A stretch of 11,861 nt of DNA from Euperipatoides rowelli (GCA_003024985.2 PXIH01S0002112.1), one strand, 5' to 3'; numbered from the stretch's first letter, positions 1-9,177 are shown. The notes: a model not told the origin generated them from the sequence alone. Numbers and translations are program-made.

Positions 1-50
1 TTTTGAAATTCAATGACTTTCCAGGTTTTCAAGGACCCGTACGGACCATG
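1..50. mobile_element. Possible hAT-like transposon terminus, truncated by the window edge
   Basis: The stretch contains GACTTTCCAGGTTTTCAAGG followed by ACCCGTACGGACC. This strongly resembles, from memory, a terminal sequence found in many invertebrate and fish hAT-type non-autonomous elements (a CATGACTTTTCCAGG-like string leading to a CGAACCCTG-like end). The partner terminus would be outside the window, so no inverted repeat or target duplication can be shown. It is a recollection-based call only. Confidence 0.3.
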
Positions 51-1701
51 TTGTTTCCATCAAACCTTATTAATGGGTTTTCTCATGTGACGGTAGGCTG
101 AAATAGGTGTAACTATTATGTGTCTAGATATATGAGCCTCAAGATTCCCATTGAGCTCAGCCTTTCTTAAGTGATGACTGTCATATGCACACAAACACAC
201 TCACAAACAACAATCCCTATCCATAAAATTGTATATTTTTATTTCAGACTTAAGACATCCAGTACTTTATTATTAATTCTATCAAACCTGGTGTTAATGG
301 TGAGTTTATTTTTATAGCAGAATAGGAATTATATATTTTTATTGAATTATTTAATTGCTAAGGTTGTTAGTTTTCAATTTCAAGCCGTTAAAGGGTGATC
401 ATATTAAGCCTACGAGATACGTGATGGTGTTCTAGGTATGGCTTGGCTGTGTTAGGAGCGACCTCTACTAAAAGTGACTTTGCGATCACATATTTTGAAG
501 GCTTGAAATATTTAGAGTCGACCCCCTTACTATAATCTATAACAGCAGTAAGAGAATAATAGAAGTACAATTCAGCCTATTCAATTCACTTTATTGTCTA
601 AGAAATAAAATTCTTGTACATAGTGATTTAAAACAAAGTAAGGTCTCTGTTCATTATGCAAGATATAAAAACAAAAGCATTTATATACTGAAACCCCACA
701 CAGAAATATACAATAAGTAGATAATATGAATGACAATAAAACATGCTAAATGTTAAGATATCACAAATCTATGCTTGTTGCCTAAAATTTTATTTGTTTA
801 GTTTTGTATGGTGAAAGCAAATCATTTTGTCATGACCAAAGTATATTTAAAGGAAACAAAATAATTGTCACACACAAAAAAATCACATTTTAAAAAAATC
901 TGTAAACCTGTTTTTTTTTCCTCACATGTACTGTAATCTAAATTTTTTAATTTAGTATTTCTTTGTTTCATAAAACTACACCATATATCTCATCTTTGTC
1001 ATTATTTATCTTGGCCCCTATTCAGTTTCGAAATTTTTGACATCAGCCCATTCAATACTTTAAATTTTTTCTTATTCCACATTCATTTCCATTATCTTTT
1101 TTTTTTTTAAAGACAGATCTAGTTCAATCTATAAATATAATTAAGATAAATTAGTGGTTGCTATCTAATAATCCTGGATTGAGTAGAATGATACAAAACA
1201 TAGCCCAATTAGACTGAAATTCAGTATGGATGATCTGTGAGAGTGGCTGTGCCTAATTTAGGAACAAAACCTACCAGAATTTATTTACAATAAAATAGAA
1301 TTTGTTGAAAGTTGAGAAATTACTAGATTAATTCCAAAAATTAAAACAAAAAGATATTAAAAAAATTTGCTTCTATATCATATTCCTAAATAATACTGAT
1401 ACACCCATGATAAATTTCAGCATTTTTGAAAGGATTTTTCTGCTACAAAAGTTTGTTAAAAAAAAAGTTACTGTCATAAAATTAATAAATTTTTCAGAAA
1501 ATGAAAATTAATCAAGATTTTAATGTAATATTTTCTATGAATTTTTCTATTATACAGTGTATGTGTAATTATGATTGATGTAAAAACAATGGTTTCTGAT
1601 AAGTTACTAAGATTGTTTAATGTAATTTGAAAGAACTATGTAAATTGAACAGGGAAAAGTAAACAAACAAAACATACTGTACATATTAATGAAAACAGTA
1701 C
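1..1701 (-). other. BBS1 intron (3' part lies outside the window)
   Basis: This is non-coding sequence after the last visible BBS1 exon. Positions 561-1701 are extremely AT-rich with many A and T runs and nothing recognisable. Positions 1-560 are less AT-rich: 1-50 may be a transposon terminus, 188-212 is a CA/CAA-rich simple stretch, and 388-570 has a 60-codon minus-strand open frame without a protein I recognise. I see no further BBS1 exon encoding the expected HKVLVVG-like or KGKKLW-like motifs. Confidence 0.7.
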
Positions 1702-1808
1702 CGTTTCAATGGATAAATCTTCCCATCTCTACATGCAACTATAATCCTGAATTCCACATCATACAGACCAGTGACACTGAGAAAAACAGGAACACTTGGT
1801 ACAGACAT
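1702..1808 (-). CDS. BBS1: BBS1 internal exon (last visible), propeller blade
   Basis: This 107-nt exon has acceptor TTTTTATCAG and a weak donor ACG|GTACTG. It enters in phase 0 and leaves in phase 2, starting [20 protein letters not shown] and ending [11 protein letters not shown] with a split Arg. Human residues 242-276 read [20 protein letters not shown] and ACRNGNIYILRR. The initial Met is an internal residue, not a start codon, because the human protein has Met at the same place and the previous exon joins in frame. The exact 3' border is slightly uncertain because the donor departs from consensus at positions +4 and +5. The next exon was sought in 1-1701 on the minus strand without success. 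Confidence 0.93.
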
Positions 1809-2517
1809 CTGATAAAAACAAACAAAAATAAAAACAATTAGAAATTCAGATATTTCCTCATGCCACTAGAGTTAAATGAAAAAAATCCCTTTGGTTATAT
1901 TTTTTTTAACTGAAGAGTCATAACAAAATAATTTGAATGTCAAAGAAAACTGCCATTTTATACAATTATTTTAAATAGCACCCTTTTAAATAAAGGATAA
2001 AATTTTGAGTTTCACATTCATAACATTGGAAGTGAAGAGGTTCTAACCATCTCCACTTTCAAAGTTTAAAACTCAGAATGTGTAAATTGCACAGAAAATT
2101 CTGTACTAGACTATCATCTAATCTAAGTCCTAATATGGATGAATTTGATACAAAGTAATCTTTCTATCATCAATAAAAGATACTGTATATTAAACATTTG
2201 AAAATTATTTATCCACTCAATGTTCATGAAGGTATGAATATAGATATTTTTTCCCTAGTTATAAAATCTAAATCTCTAATAATAAAATAATTGTGGTTTA
2301 CTATACAGTAGCTAGCTTACTCATACAGCTTTATTTCCAACTCTCTTTCTCCCACCACATAATTATACCCAGCCTTGATATTTTATTATGCCTATGCTAT
2401 TACATTACTTGGATGATATATTTTTTCACAAAATAATCCATTTTGCATATCTCAAACCCTTGGATAATTTTTTAAAATAAAGTTAGCATCAATAATAATA
2501 ATAAAATATAATCTTAC
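1809..2517 (-). other. BBS1 intron, 709 nt, no other feature
   Basis: This is AT-rich spacer between two secure exons, phase 0. It contains T/A runs and an (AAT)n-like simple stretch around 2491-2503 just inside the donor side, and no inverted repeat, coding remnant or RNA gene that I can recognise. Confidence 0.85.
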
Positions 2518-2649
2518 AGAAGCAAGAGTAGTAAATGCTTCAGAATCAATGATGTATATATCCTTATTTTCAGTTCCCACAACCAAACAGCTGATGGCAT
2601 TTTCATCTGCCATTGATTTCTTGAGAGTGGCTACACAAGTAATAACAGT
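2518..2649 (-). CDS. BBS1: BBS1 internal exon, propeller blade with GTENK motif
   Basis: This 132-nt exon of exactly 44 codons has phase 0 at both ends, acceptor TTTTTTTTCAG and donor TCT|GTAAGATT. It begins [16 protein letters not shown] and continues [19 protein letters not shown], matching human residues 198-239 (TVITTMTTLKKNLADE and CLVLGTENKELLVLDPEAF) almost position for position. The strand-turn-strand pattern ending in I-I-D is typical of beta-propeller blades. A naive open reading frame here runs through both flanking introns (2452-2697); the true coding part is only the stretch between the splice sites, as shown by loss of similarity precisely at both borders. Confidence 0.97.
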
Positions 2650-3360
2650 CTGAAAAAAAAAAGAGACTTTAGTGATACATATTAGAAAACCGGACATTAA
2701 TTAGACTAAATTTTGCAATAGTATAGAATCTGTCTGCATCAATTTGAATATAAAAATAAAATTATCACTAGTTGGCTACAATTAACATTGTAGTGATTTT
2801 TGATCTAGATATTTTTGTTAAAAATAAAAAATAATTCAAAGGTAAAATTAAATTATTTGATTATTCCTGCCAAATTGGCCACTAAGTACAGAAGTAATAT
2901 TACGGTAATACACTTATCCATTATGAAAAACCACCATCCTTAGAAAAGGGATTGTAAACCATCACAAAATGTTTTGATATTTGTTAAATTGAATACAAAA
3001 AATATTCACATTTTATTTAATTCTTAGTTATTTAAATGCATATATTTATTCTTTCATTAAAATAAAAAATATTCATCAGGATGTCACATCTTAATATAAA
3101 TAAAGATGCAGGCTGCGATAAATTATTTTGCTTAAAAATATAGGAATACAAATAGCATTTTGTAAAGTTTTACCTAATGAAATATTTTGAATTTGAACAA
3201 TGATTAAAACAAGGTGATGTGAAAACCAAATAAATAATTCTCTAGAGGACCATTTAATGATCACATGGCAGTTCTCTTGTGGATAGCTACAACTACTTGA
3301 GGAAAAATAGCTTTCTACAGTTACCTTTTTATTAAGTAAGTTCACTGCCGCTACAACTAA

Positions 3361-4264
3361 GTTTTGAAAATAGCTGACCAATTTTGCTACTTTTTTACTT
3401 TCATTTATTTATGCGGAGCAAAGGATTTTCAAAGTTTAGAAAATAGAATTTGGGCAGATTTAATTTACACGTTTTTGAATTGATTTAAGAATTACTACCA
3501 CTTATCAATTTACACGGTCAATTATTTAAAATTACACGGTTTTCAAAAATTAAAAATTTGAAAAATACTGAATTTAGAATAAAAAGTCAATGAAAACGTG
3601 TCAAAATGAAAATGTAATGAAGCTTCTATGATTTTGTTAATATTACGATAGTACAAGAAAAATTAATTCATTTATTCGTCTCAAATTGATTCAAATTCTT
3701 TATGGGAATGTTTTTCTACGAATAAATATTAGGCCTATTAGTCTCATTTCAAATCCATCCCTTCACTAATAGCCACATCTATAGGCACAATTTTTATCAA
3801 ATTAACAAAGAGGTTCATAATAGTGAGTAGAATAATAGAAATGCAGATTTTGTTTTCATCACTTCCCATAATCCTTAGCATTTCCATTATTTCTTTTATG
3901 GAAAATTTAAGTATGATTTACCTGTTTTTGATTTACACACTTATTTTTGGGAAGACAACCCCAGTGTAAATCAAGAACTAACTATATTTTCTAAACTTTA
4001 ATTTCTCATTTTTTTTACTAATCCTTAATGTATTATCTAGTTGTCTTTTATGACAGAAGAGCTGATATCTAAGAAATGTTTTAAAGATAGCAAAAAATGG
4101 AGTTTGGAAGGTAGCAAAAGTTAAGAAATTTTCTATAATTATTTTGTAGCTTTCTATGCTACCATTACATATTATAAAAAGTAGCCAGCATATTTTATAA
4201 GCTGAAAAAAACTTGCCCTTTGCTCTATAATTCAGCTATAATAAGTAGCAAGCTGTTTCAAAAC
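3361..4264. mobile_element. Probable non-autonomous element with degenerate nested inverted repeats
   Basis: Several pieces at the left end recur inverted at the right end in the same nested order. GTTTTGAAAATAGCT (3361-3375) pairs with AGCTGTTTCAAAAC (4251-4264). TTGCTACTT (3384-3392) pairs with AAGTAGCAA (4243-4251). GAGCAAAGG (3416-3424) pairs exactly with CCTTTGCTC (4217-4225). AAAGTTTAGAAAATA (3431-3445) pairs with the inverted copy ending at 3999. TTTACAC (3464-3470) pairs with GTGTAAA (3964-3970). GTAGC/GCTAC pentamers cluster at 4111, 4146, 4158, 4181 and 4245, as subterminal motifs do in some elements. There is no coding capacity and no clear target duplication. The order of the matches is hard to explain by chance, but the outer limits are uncertain; related GCTACAACTA copies at 3286 and 3350 suggest the true left edge may be further out. 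Confidence 0.5.
3928..3974. repeat. Inverted repeat, 11-bp perfect arms
   Basis: TTGATTTACAC at 3928-3938 is repeated exactly inverted as GTGTAAATCAA at 3964-3974, with 25 bases between. Further copies of the ATTTACAC core occur at 3463-3470 and near 3510, so this belongs to the repeat architecture of the surrounding probable element. Confidence 0.75.
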
Positions 4265-4396
4265 ACTGGAAATATGAAACTTGGTTTTTTTTATAATGAA
4301 TCTCCAACAGGTTGTTTTATAGTAATATTTCCTAAAAATTTAAAATTTTCCTACATTCCACCAATGCACAAAAACAAACCATAAAAGAATAATAAT

Positions 4397-4407
4397 CCCC
4401 CCCCCCC
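4397..4407. repeat. Homopolymer C run (11)
   Basis: Eleven consecutive cytosines followed by TCCTCC stand out in otherwise A/T-rich DNA. The length may be inaccurate in any sequencing read. Confidence 0.9.
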
Positions 4408-6116
4408 TCCTCCAAGTATTGAATTTTCTGATAAAAAGAAATAAAACAAAATAAAGGAAACAAGAAACTATAATCTTTTTTTTTCAAAATGTATACTTAC
4501 CTGAATGTTAATTTTAGTCTTTATATTTCTGTACTATATATTTTTTTATATATATTAAGCAGATCCCCTCTCAATATTGAGTAGTACCGATACTTAAGTA
4601 AGGAGGTCATTCATTCATTACCATAGATAAAATAATTAACAAAGTGATAAAAATTTATGTTTAGTGTAGCTAGTGAACATTTTTTTAATAAATGAATAAA
4701 CTTTATGCACAATTTTCTTTTTGCTCTTAATCACTATTGCAAATATCTTTGTATCTTAAAATTTTAAAAATCCTTTACTCAATATTTAATTATATTTATC
4801 ATTATAGGTTTATTCATGCTCCATTTCCTTTATAGCCAAGTAACTTAACATTTATTCAGTTATAAAGTAACTTGACCAATAACAGGAAATAACTATTAAA
4901 ATATTACACTTCTGTCATTTATCAATTTATTTGATAAATTACAGAAGAAATCCAATTGATTTATTCCTATATTTCAGTAAACTTCATTTTATTTTTACAT
5001 ATTTCGTTCTTTTTTTCATCTATATATTTATATTGATGTTGAAGCGTCTATCCTATGCCTCCACTCTTTGTCACCTTTTCTTTGGGCTAACCACCCTGCA
5101 TAGCCTCCCTCCATCCCTTAACCCTGTAAAGAAATGGAGAACTTTTAATCATGGACAGTATGAAATTATTTGAAATCATAATAAAATAAAGTCTTAAATA
5201 CTGCTTAATGTAACAAACATTATCAAATCTAGATATTATGAGTAAAGAAACAAAGGAAAACTGATTAATAAAACCTGGAGGAAATCTCTGCAACGGTCGT
5301 CATGGTTACCAAGCTTCTGCTATTTCCCCTTTCATCTTGAAGAAATAATAGTTCCAATTTTGCTCACCTGGCGGAGACTACATCTTTGGTGCATTTACTG
5401 TACATAAAAAAAGCAGATGATAGTCACTAGCGACCTATAAAATTAAAATCAACAACTTCATTAATGCTAGTGACAACAATGGGATATAAAAGTTCATGCA
5501 CAGAGCCATTTGAGAGAATTTTGCCAAAATACCAAGGAGTTCAGAAAGACAGCAGATTTTAATCTGAAATCGAACACCAGGAGAATGTGAGGAACTCAAG
5601 CTATACCTGAGATGCCCACCTATACAAATGGACCAGTAACATATTTTCCTCTACATACTCCAGTAATAATCAGAAGTTTACCTATAATCAACAACAATCT
5701 ACCAGAACTCGGTTATTTTAACCATATTTGTGTAATCGCTTCAATTAAGCAGTTTCAGTTTTCCTCTACAACCTTTTAGCTGAATAATTCCGGATCCAGA
5801 TACCAAACCAGAGTGAACTTTCTAAAAACCGTAAGCAACCCCCTTATAGACTTTTATCTTAAAGACTTTAATTGTTGTTTCACCCCCTTTCCCCACCTCA
5901 CCTGGCTATGCCATTACTACCTTTTTCCCTCTCTTTCTCTACTCTTTGCTGCACATTCTGGCCAATTGTATAATCTGTAATTTACATTCAGTGATACTTT
6001 TGTCAGATTTAATTTTATGCAAATAAATATGTATTTTTGCTAAGCAGCTCTGTTCGTGTGTGTGTAGATCTAATATATTGAAATGCTTAATTTAATATTT
6101 TTTATTTGTCAGATAG

Positions 6117-6143
6117 CCCCCCTAGCAATCGTGAGATGGGGGG
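6117..6143. repeat. G/C-only hairpin, 6-bp stem
   Basis: CCCCCC at 6117-6122 and GGGGGG at 6138-6143 flank a 15-base loop. This is a conspicuous potential hairpin in A/T-rich DNA, with no known function; it lies in the suspected retroelement island. Confidence 0.6.
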
Positions 6144-6379
6144 TAGTACCTGCTTACTTCTATCAGGGCAGGGATAATAAAGGGTTACTGCCCCTTTCTC
6201 CTCCTTAACCCTATGTCGGCCGGTTTGGACTGTTATTTCATTAGGTTTAGCTAGCTCGCCCTTTTCTTGTCTCATTGTGTTGGTTTTTAGCCCCCTTATG
6301 AGATCTTATTACAAGTTGGCACAATTTGACCCCTTTTTCAGTTTATATTATATCTTGGGGATATTTTATATTTATATTA

Positions 6380-6430
6380 AGCTTATACTTCTTAATTTAT
6401 GCAGTTTGCATATAAGTATAGATATAAGCT
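6380..6430. repeat. Imperfect palindrome next to the 27-bp hairpin
   Basis: AGCTTATACTT at the left (6380-6390) answers AAGTATA then ATAAGCT at the right (6413-6430), with an inner ATGCA/TGCAT pair at the centre. Together with the perfect hairpin starting three bases further on, two fold-back structures sit side by side. Confidence 0.6.
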
Positions 6431-6432
6431 AG

Positions 6433-6489
6433 TTTTGAGGATATAATATACACTTGTGAAAATCACAAGTGTATATTATATCCTCAAAA
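6433..6489. repeat. Perfect 27-bp inverted repeat with a 3-base loop
   Basis: The left arm 6433-6459 (begins TTTTGAGGATATAATA, ends CACTTGTGA) and the right arm 6463-6489 are exact reverse complements across all 27 bases, separated by AAA. The arms are too symmetrical and the loop too short for a typical microRNA precursor. The surrounding sequence looks decayed, so the perfect arms suggest a young fold-back duplication, a hairpin maintained by selection, or a sequencing/library fold-back artefact. Confidence 0.95.
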
Positions 6490-6514
6490 TGCCTGGAATT
6501 TATTTCTCCGATCT

Positions 6515-6697
6515 GTGCAAGTTCATATGTGGACGTGCCTGTGCCATCTGAGCGTGACACTACCCCACATAAGGAAGGACTATGGAGATAATAGAAATAC
6601 TTTCCTAGTTAAAAATAATATTTGTGAATGTGGCGGTAGCGGCATGATTGTTCACGCCTGCACTGCATGTATTGCAAATATGATCAAGACTGGCTAA
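6515..6697 (+). pseudogene. LINE-like reverse transcriptase C-terminal zinc-knuckle remnant
   Basis: This 60-codon open stretch reads LPHIRKDYG, then CECGGSGMIVHACTAC. The cysteines and histidine have spacing C-x-C-x7-H-x4-C, preceded by a Leu-Pro-His-x-Arg-Lys segment. Family knowledge: many LINE reverse transcriptases (jockey/CR1/I-type groups) end with a segment of the form R-L-R-x-G-H-x-x-L-x-x-H-L followed by C-x-C-G-x(6-8)-H-x4-C, so both order and spacing match. No polymerase motifs are open upstream in frame, and the GH-type motif seems disrupted just before LPH, as expected of an old, 5'-truncated copy. It is not a host gene as far as I can tell. The match is short, so chance resemblance cannot be excluded. 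Confidence 0.45.
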
Positions 6698-7111
6698 GTT
6701 TCCACGATTCATGCAATTACAAATTAAATTTTCTTATTAGCAATGATGAGTAAATTGGATTTATAAGGCATGTTACTGGAAATAAGGTCCCCCATCCTAG
6801 TAGGTGTACCATACTCAATATCTTGTATGGCTATGAGCTCCCCCACGCTGTTCCTTAATTGAGTGTTAGTTTCGGGAATAAGTAGTCATATAGATTAAGG
6901 GATAGATCAGGCTTGGATGTAAATTAGTCTTTTTCCAAATAAATAATCTTCCTCAGGATAGAATAGAGCAAATTAGGGGGGAGGGGAGCCCTATGAGGAA
7001 GGTTATGGACAGTCCAACGAAGACTTACCACTTTGGTATTTGACACTTCTATAATATAATTTTAACTTTAACGTGATTAAATAAATTTAAAAAGTGTTAG
7101 GTTTTTTTTAC

Positions 7112-7184
7112 CTGTTTTTTTAAAGGTGAGTGTTTGTTTAAATTAGCAAATGCTTCCATTTTGTCAGGATCCAGCATTAGAAAT
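7112..7184 (-). CDS. BBS1: BBS1 internal exon, end of helical insertion
   Basis: This 73-nt exon follows acceptor AAAATTTCAG and ends at donor CAG|GTAAAAAAA, which is followed by a short T/A-rich run. Its first base completes an Arg codon split over the preceding intron and it ends in phase 0. The translation begins RFLMLD and continues KMEAFANLNKHSPLKKQ. Human residues 173-197 read RFLQLE then EMEAFVNQHK and end KRQ, so spacing and motif order are preserved. It closes the helical part inserted in the propeller. The following intron (2650-7111, 4462 nt) is the largest in the window and separates this KKQ end from the TVIT start of the next exon, exactly where the human protein continues. Confidence 0.94.
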
Positions 7185-7412
7185 CTGAAATTTTAGGGAG
7201 AAAAAAAAATGCATTAAAAAAAAAAAAAGATTATAATGAACTGGGAGGGCAAAAAACTGTTACATAAATAAAAACTCAATAATATAAGCAAATAGATTTT
7301 ACCCATAGGAATGAACAGAAAGATTATTAAAATAAATTTAAGAAATTTTATCAACTAATTTTCAAATATGTCAAAGTTTATCTTACAGCATTTCGATATA
7401 AATGGGTAAACA

Positions 7413-7444
7413 AAATTTTACTAGCATGAAATTTTACTAGCATG
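7413..7444. repeat. Tandem duplication of a 16-bp unit
   Basis: AAATTTTACTAGCATG occurs twice head to tail without mismatch (7413-7428 and 7429-7444). It is a simple local duplication; no element lies between the copies, so it is not a target-site footprint of a retained insertion. Confidence 0.95.
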
Positions 7445-7534
7445 CAAAAAAAATGTTATCATGGTATAACTATGAAGTCGGCACACTAAATCCAAGTTTT
7501 TAAGTGGACCTACTCCTTCCTTCCATGTCAAAAG

Positions 7535-7560
7535 AAAATTTAATTTTAAAATTAAATTTT
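7535..7560. repeat. 26-bp perfect A/T palindrome
   Basis: The half-site AAAATTTAATTTT is followed directly by its reverse complement AAAATTAAATTTT. It consists only of A and T in an AT-rich intron; a cruciform is possible but no function is implied. Confidence 0.9.
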
Positions 7561-7895
7561 GTTTTACATGCATTTTTTTTCTCTAACTATTGGAGCTTGA
7601 AACAGTAATTCATTTGTAGTCAAAGTGATAGCTACATCGACTAAGTCACATTAACATTGAGTCATTAATTCGCAACATTTTTTATTTATTTATCAATAGT
7701 GAATCAATTTACAGGAAAATCCCTGTAATTAATATTTATTCCCATATGTATTTAAATATTTCAGATCAATGACTCCAACCTTCTTATAGAATTTAAAATC
7801 TACAACAAACATTCTGTTTGGCTGAATAATGTAATCTAAATTAACACACAACTCAAAATTAACATTCAATACTGCTATCTTCTTACCCGTGGAGG

Positions 7896-8294
7896 CAGGG
7901 TGGTAACTAGAAGCTTGGGAGCCTATGACAAAATTTTCTTGGTGCCCCTTCTCCCTAAAAAAATTCTTTAAAATCTCATGTTCTGACAGCCAAGCAGGAT
8001 ATTCAATTTCAATTTATCATTTGAACAATAAATTACAACAGGAGTGACTTAATGAAAATTGTGTTTAGATGTTTTAGCTTGACTCATGATGAAATATCGA
8101 CTGTTAATTTAGATATTAAAAAAAAACATAAAAATAAAAATAGTACTTAATTGAAAATCAATACAGTAATATTTATTTTCACCTCATTATTTTGAGATTT
8201 TTAATCTAAAAAAAAATTATTGATGGGCCCTCTTAGGTGGTAGTGAGAAGTCATGGTATTTTGCCAGTCATGCCAGAGTGTAGTTACGGCCTCG
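7896..8294. mobile_element. Possible old hAT-like non-autonomous element
   Basis: The left end begins CAGGGTGGTAACTAG at 7896. The right end, read inverted from 8294, begins CGAGGCCGTAACTACACTC. Both share GTAACTA, then after about 18-22 bases a CAAAAT string, in the same order (7928-7934 and inverted 8259-8264). The flanking 8-mers, CGTGGAGG on the left and TATGAAGG on the right, agree at 5 of 8 positions, all differences being transitions, which fits a decayed 8-bp target duplication as made by hAT transposases. A CAGTGGCGTAACTA-like terminus is, from memory, common in animal hAT-type elements. A similar terminus seems to lie at about 8690-8732 (inverted), so the pairing of ends is not certain. 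There is no coding capacity. Confidence 0.4.
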
Positions 8295-8702
8295 TATGAA
8301 GGTATTTTCTTTTACAGTAAACTATATTATTTTCCTTTTGTTTGTTGGTCATTTTAAAATTGCAGTACATTATACCTAAGAATGTAGACCACTGATATCC
8401 ATGGGTTAGTTTGATGTACTTGATTACTTTAACATAAATTTTGTTGATAAACTGATGGAGTTACATATAAATATTTTAACTTCAGATTATTTAACAATTC
8501 ACTTTATTAGGCTAAATCATAATTCCCTCATAAAACTGCTTGAATTCAAAAGTGATTTGATGGTAATATTGTCCTTTCACCCAAAGAAATAGTTAATTAA
8601 TATCATCGATTAGCTCTGTATTTAAATTAAAAACAAGATCCACTAAAGATGTAGGTAACTTCTAAATCAGTGCCATCTTAACAGCAATGAACTGGGCTCC
8701 TG

Positions 8703-8714
8703 CCCCCCCCCCCC
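8703..8714. repeat. Homopolymer C run (12) beside a hAT-like end
   Basis: Twelve cytosines are preceded by GAACTGGGCTCCTG and followed by TCCTATTCACGGC. Inverted, the right flank GCCGTGAATAGGA resembles the GGCGTAACTAGG-like hAT terminus suspected nearby, so this may be a solitary transposon end. Run length is prone to sequencing error. Confidence 0.7.
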
Positions 8715-9122
8715 TCCTATTCACGGCTAAATGGTAATAAAACTAAATCTTTAGATTTATTGGTACGGTACTTTCTAAGAAGATTCTGATTTATAATTGA
8801 AGGAAAGATTTTTTCTAGTGAGAGAAAGAGACAATAGTTATCAATTCTATCACAAAAATATTACCCTTTATAAGACTCCCTGGGTAACTGCCTAGTGCTC
8901 CCATTTCTTAAAACGGTACTTCTCTAAATCTTGTAAATCTCCAAACACACTTCAAAAAGAGATTTTCCTGCTTAGCATAAAATAATTTGTAACGGAATGC
9001 ATCTAGGCTATGGGAAATTTCATTTCATTCCCAATCAACGTGCAATCAGTCTGATTCGTGACTGGACAGACGCTCTTATGTGCAAGATAAAAGGACTAAT
9101 AAATAAAACTAGTAATCCAGTG

Positions 9123-9141
9123 TTGGTCGAAATTCGACCAA
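9123..9141. repeat. Short perfect palindrome, 9-bp arms
   Basis: TTGGTCGAA and TTCGACCAA flank a single A. It is richer in G and C than its surroundings and contains CCAAT-like ends, but nothing else supports a regulatory role inside this intron. Confidence 0.8.
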
Positions 9142-9177
9142 TAAGAAAATTTCCTTTGCAAAAAGCCACCACAACGC

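Larger units (their letters stand above)
5280..7070 (+). mobile_element. Compositional island, likely decayed retroelement insertion
   Basis: The stretch is visibly less AT-rich than the introns around it and contains C/G-rich segments (for example 5881-5905, 6117-6143, 6966-6995) and short broken open frames in several plus-strand frames. A zinc-knuckle remnant typical of LINE reverse transcriptase C-termini lies at 6515-6697, and the plus-strand frame at about 5589-5780 is open for some 60 codons with unrecognised content. I could not recognise a polymerase domain, an endonuclease domain, terminal repeats or target duplications. The limits are judged from base composition only, and more than one insertion could be present. 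Confidence 0.4.
2650..7111 (-). other. BBS1 large intron, 4462 nt, phase 0
   Basis: This is the largest intron visible; it separates codons for Lys-Lys-Gln and Thr-Val-Ile. Layout along the plus strand: 2650-3280 plain AT-rich DNA; about 3280-4264 a region rich in GCTAC/GTAGC motifs with nested inverted repeats; 4265-5280 plain AT-rich DNA with an 11-C run at 4397-4407 and a perfect-consensus but probably unused donor at 4501; 5280-7070 a distinctly less AT-rich island with broken coding-like stretches, hairpins and a LINE-like zinc-knuckle remnant. Insertion of mobile elements is the likely reason for its size. Confidence 0.85.

Noticed and set aside
1-1701. Further BBS1 exon downstream of 1702
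   Set aside because: Searched the minus strand for the expected next propeller motifs and found none; the next exon is probably outside the window.
2452-2697. 81-codon minus-strand open frame as a stand-alone small gene
   Set aside because: Only the part between 2518 and 2649 is coding; the outer portions are intron translated through both splice sites of a BBS1 exon.
3091-3381. 96-codon minus-strand open frame
   Set aside because: No recognisable domain, biased low-complexity content, and it overlaps the repeat-rich region; it appears to be a chance opening.
4931-5293. Overlapping open frames on both strands
   Set aside because: Phe/Tyr/Ile/Leu-rich translations typical of AT-rich non-coding DNA, with no splice or homology support.
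5362-5372. Strong minus-strand donor-like CAG|GTGAGC (border 5368)
   Set aside because: No BBS1 residues are missing between the flanking exons and no coding sequence of another gene precedes it; treated as cryptic, inside the suspected retroelement island.
6433-6489. Hairpin as a microRNA precursor or transcription terminator
   Set aside because: Fully paired arms with a 3-base loop and only about 57 bases in all do not fit a microRNA precursor, and intrinsic terminators of this type are not used in animal nuclear genes.
7023-7032. Alternative minus-strand donor GTG|GTAAGTC downstream of the 7112-7184 exon
   Set aside because: Using it would extend the exon through an in-frame stop (GTA AAA AAA ACC TAA), and the BBS1 alignment ends exactly at 7112.
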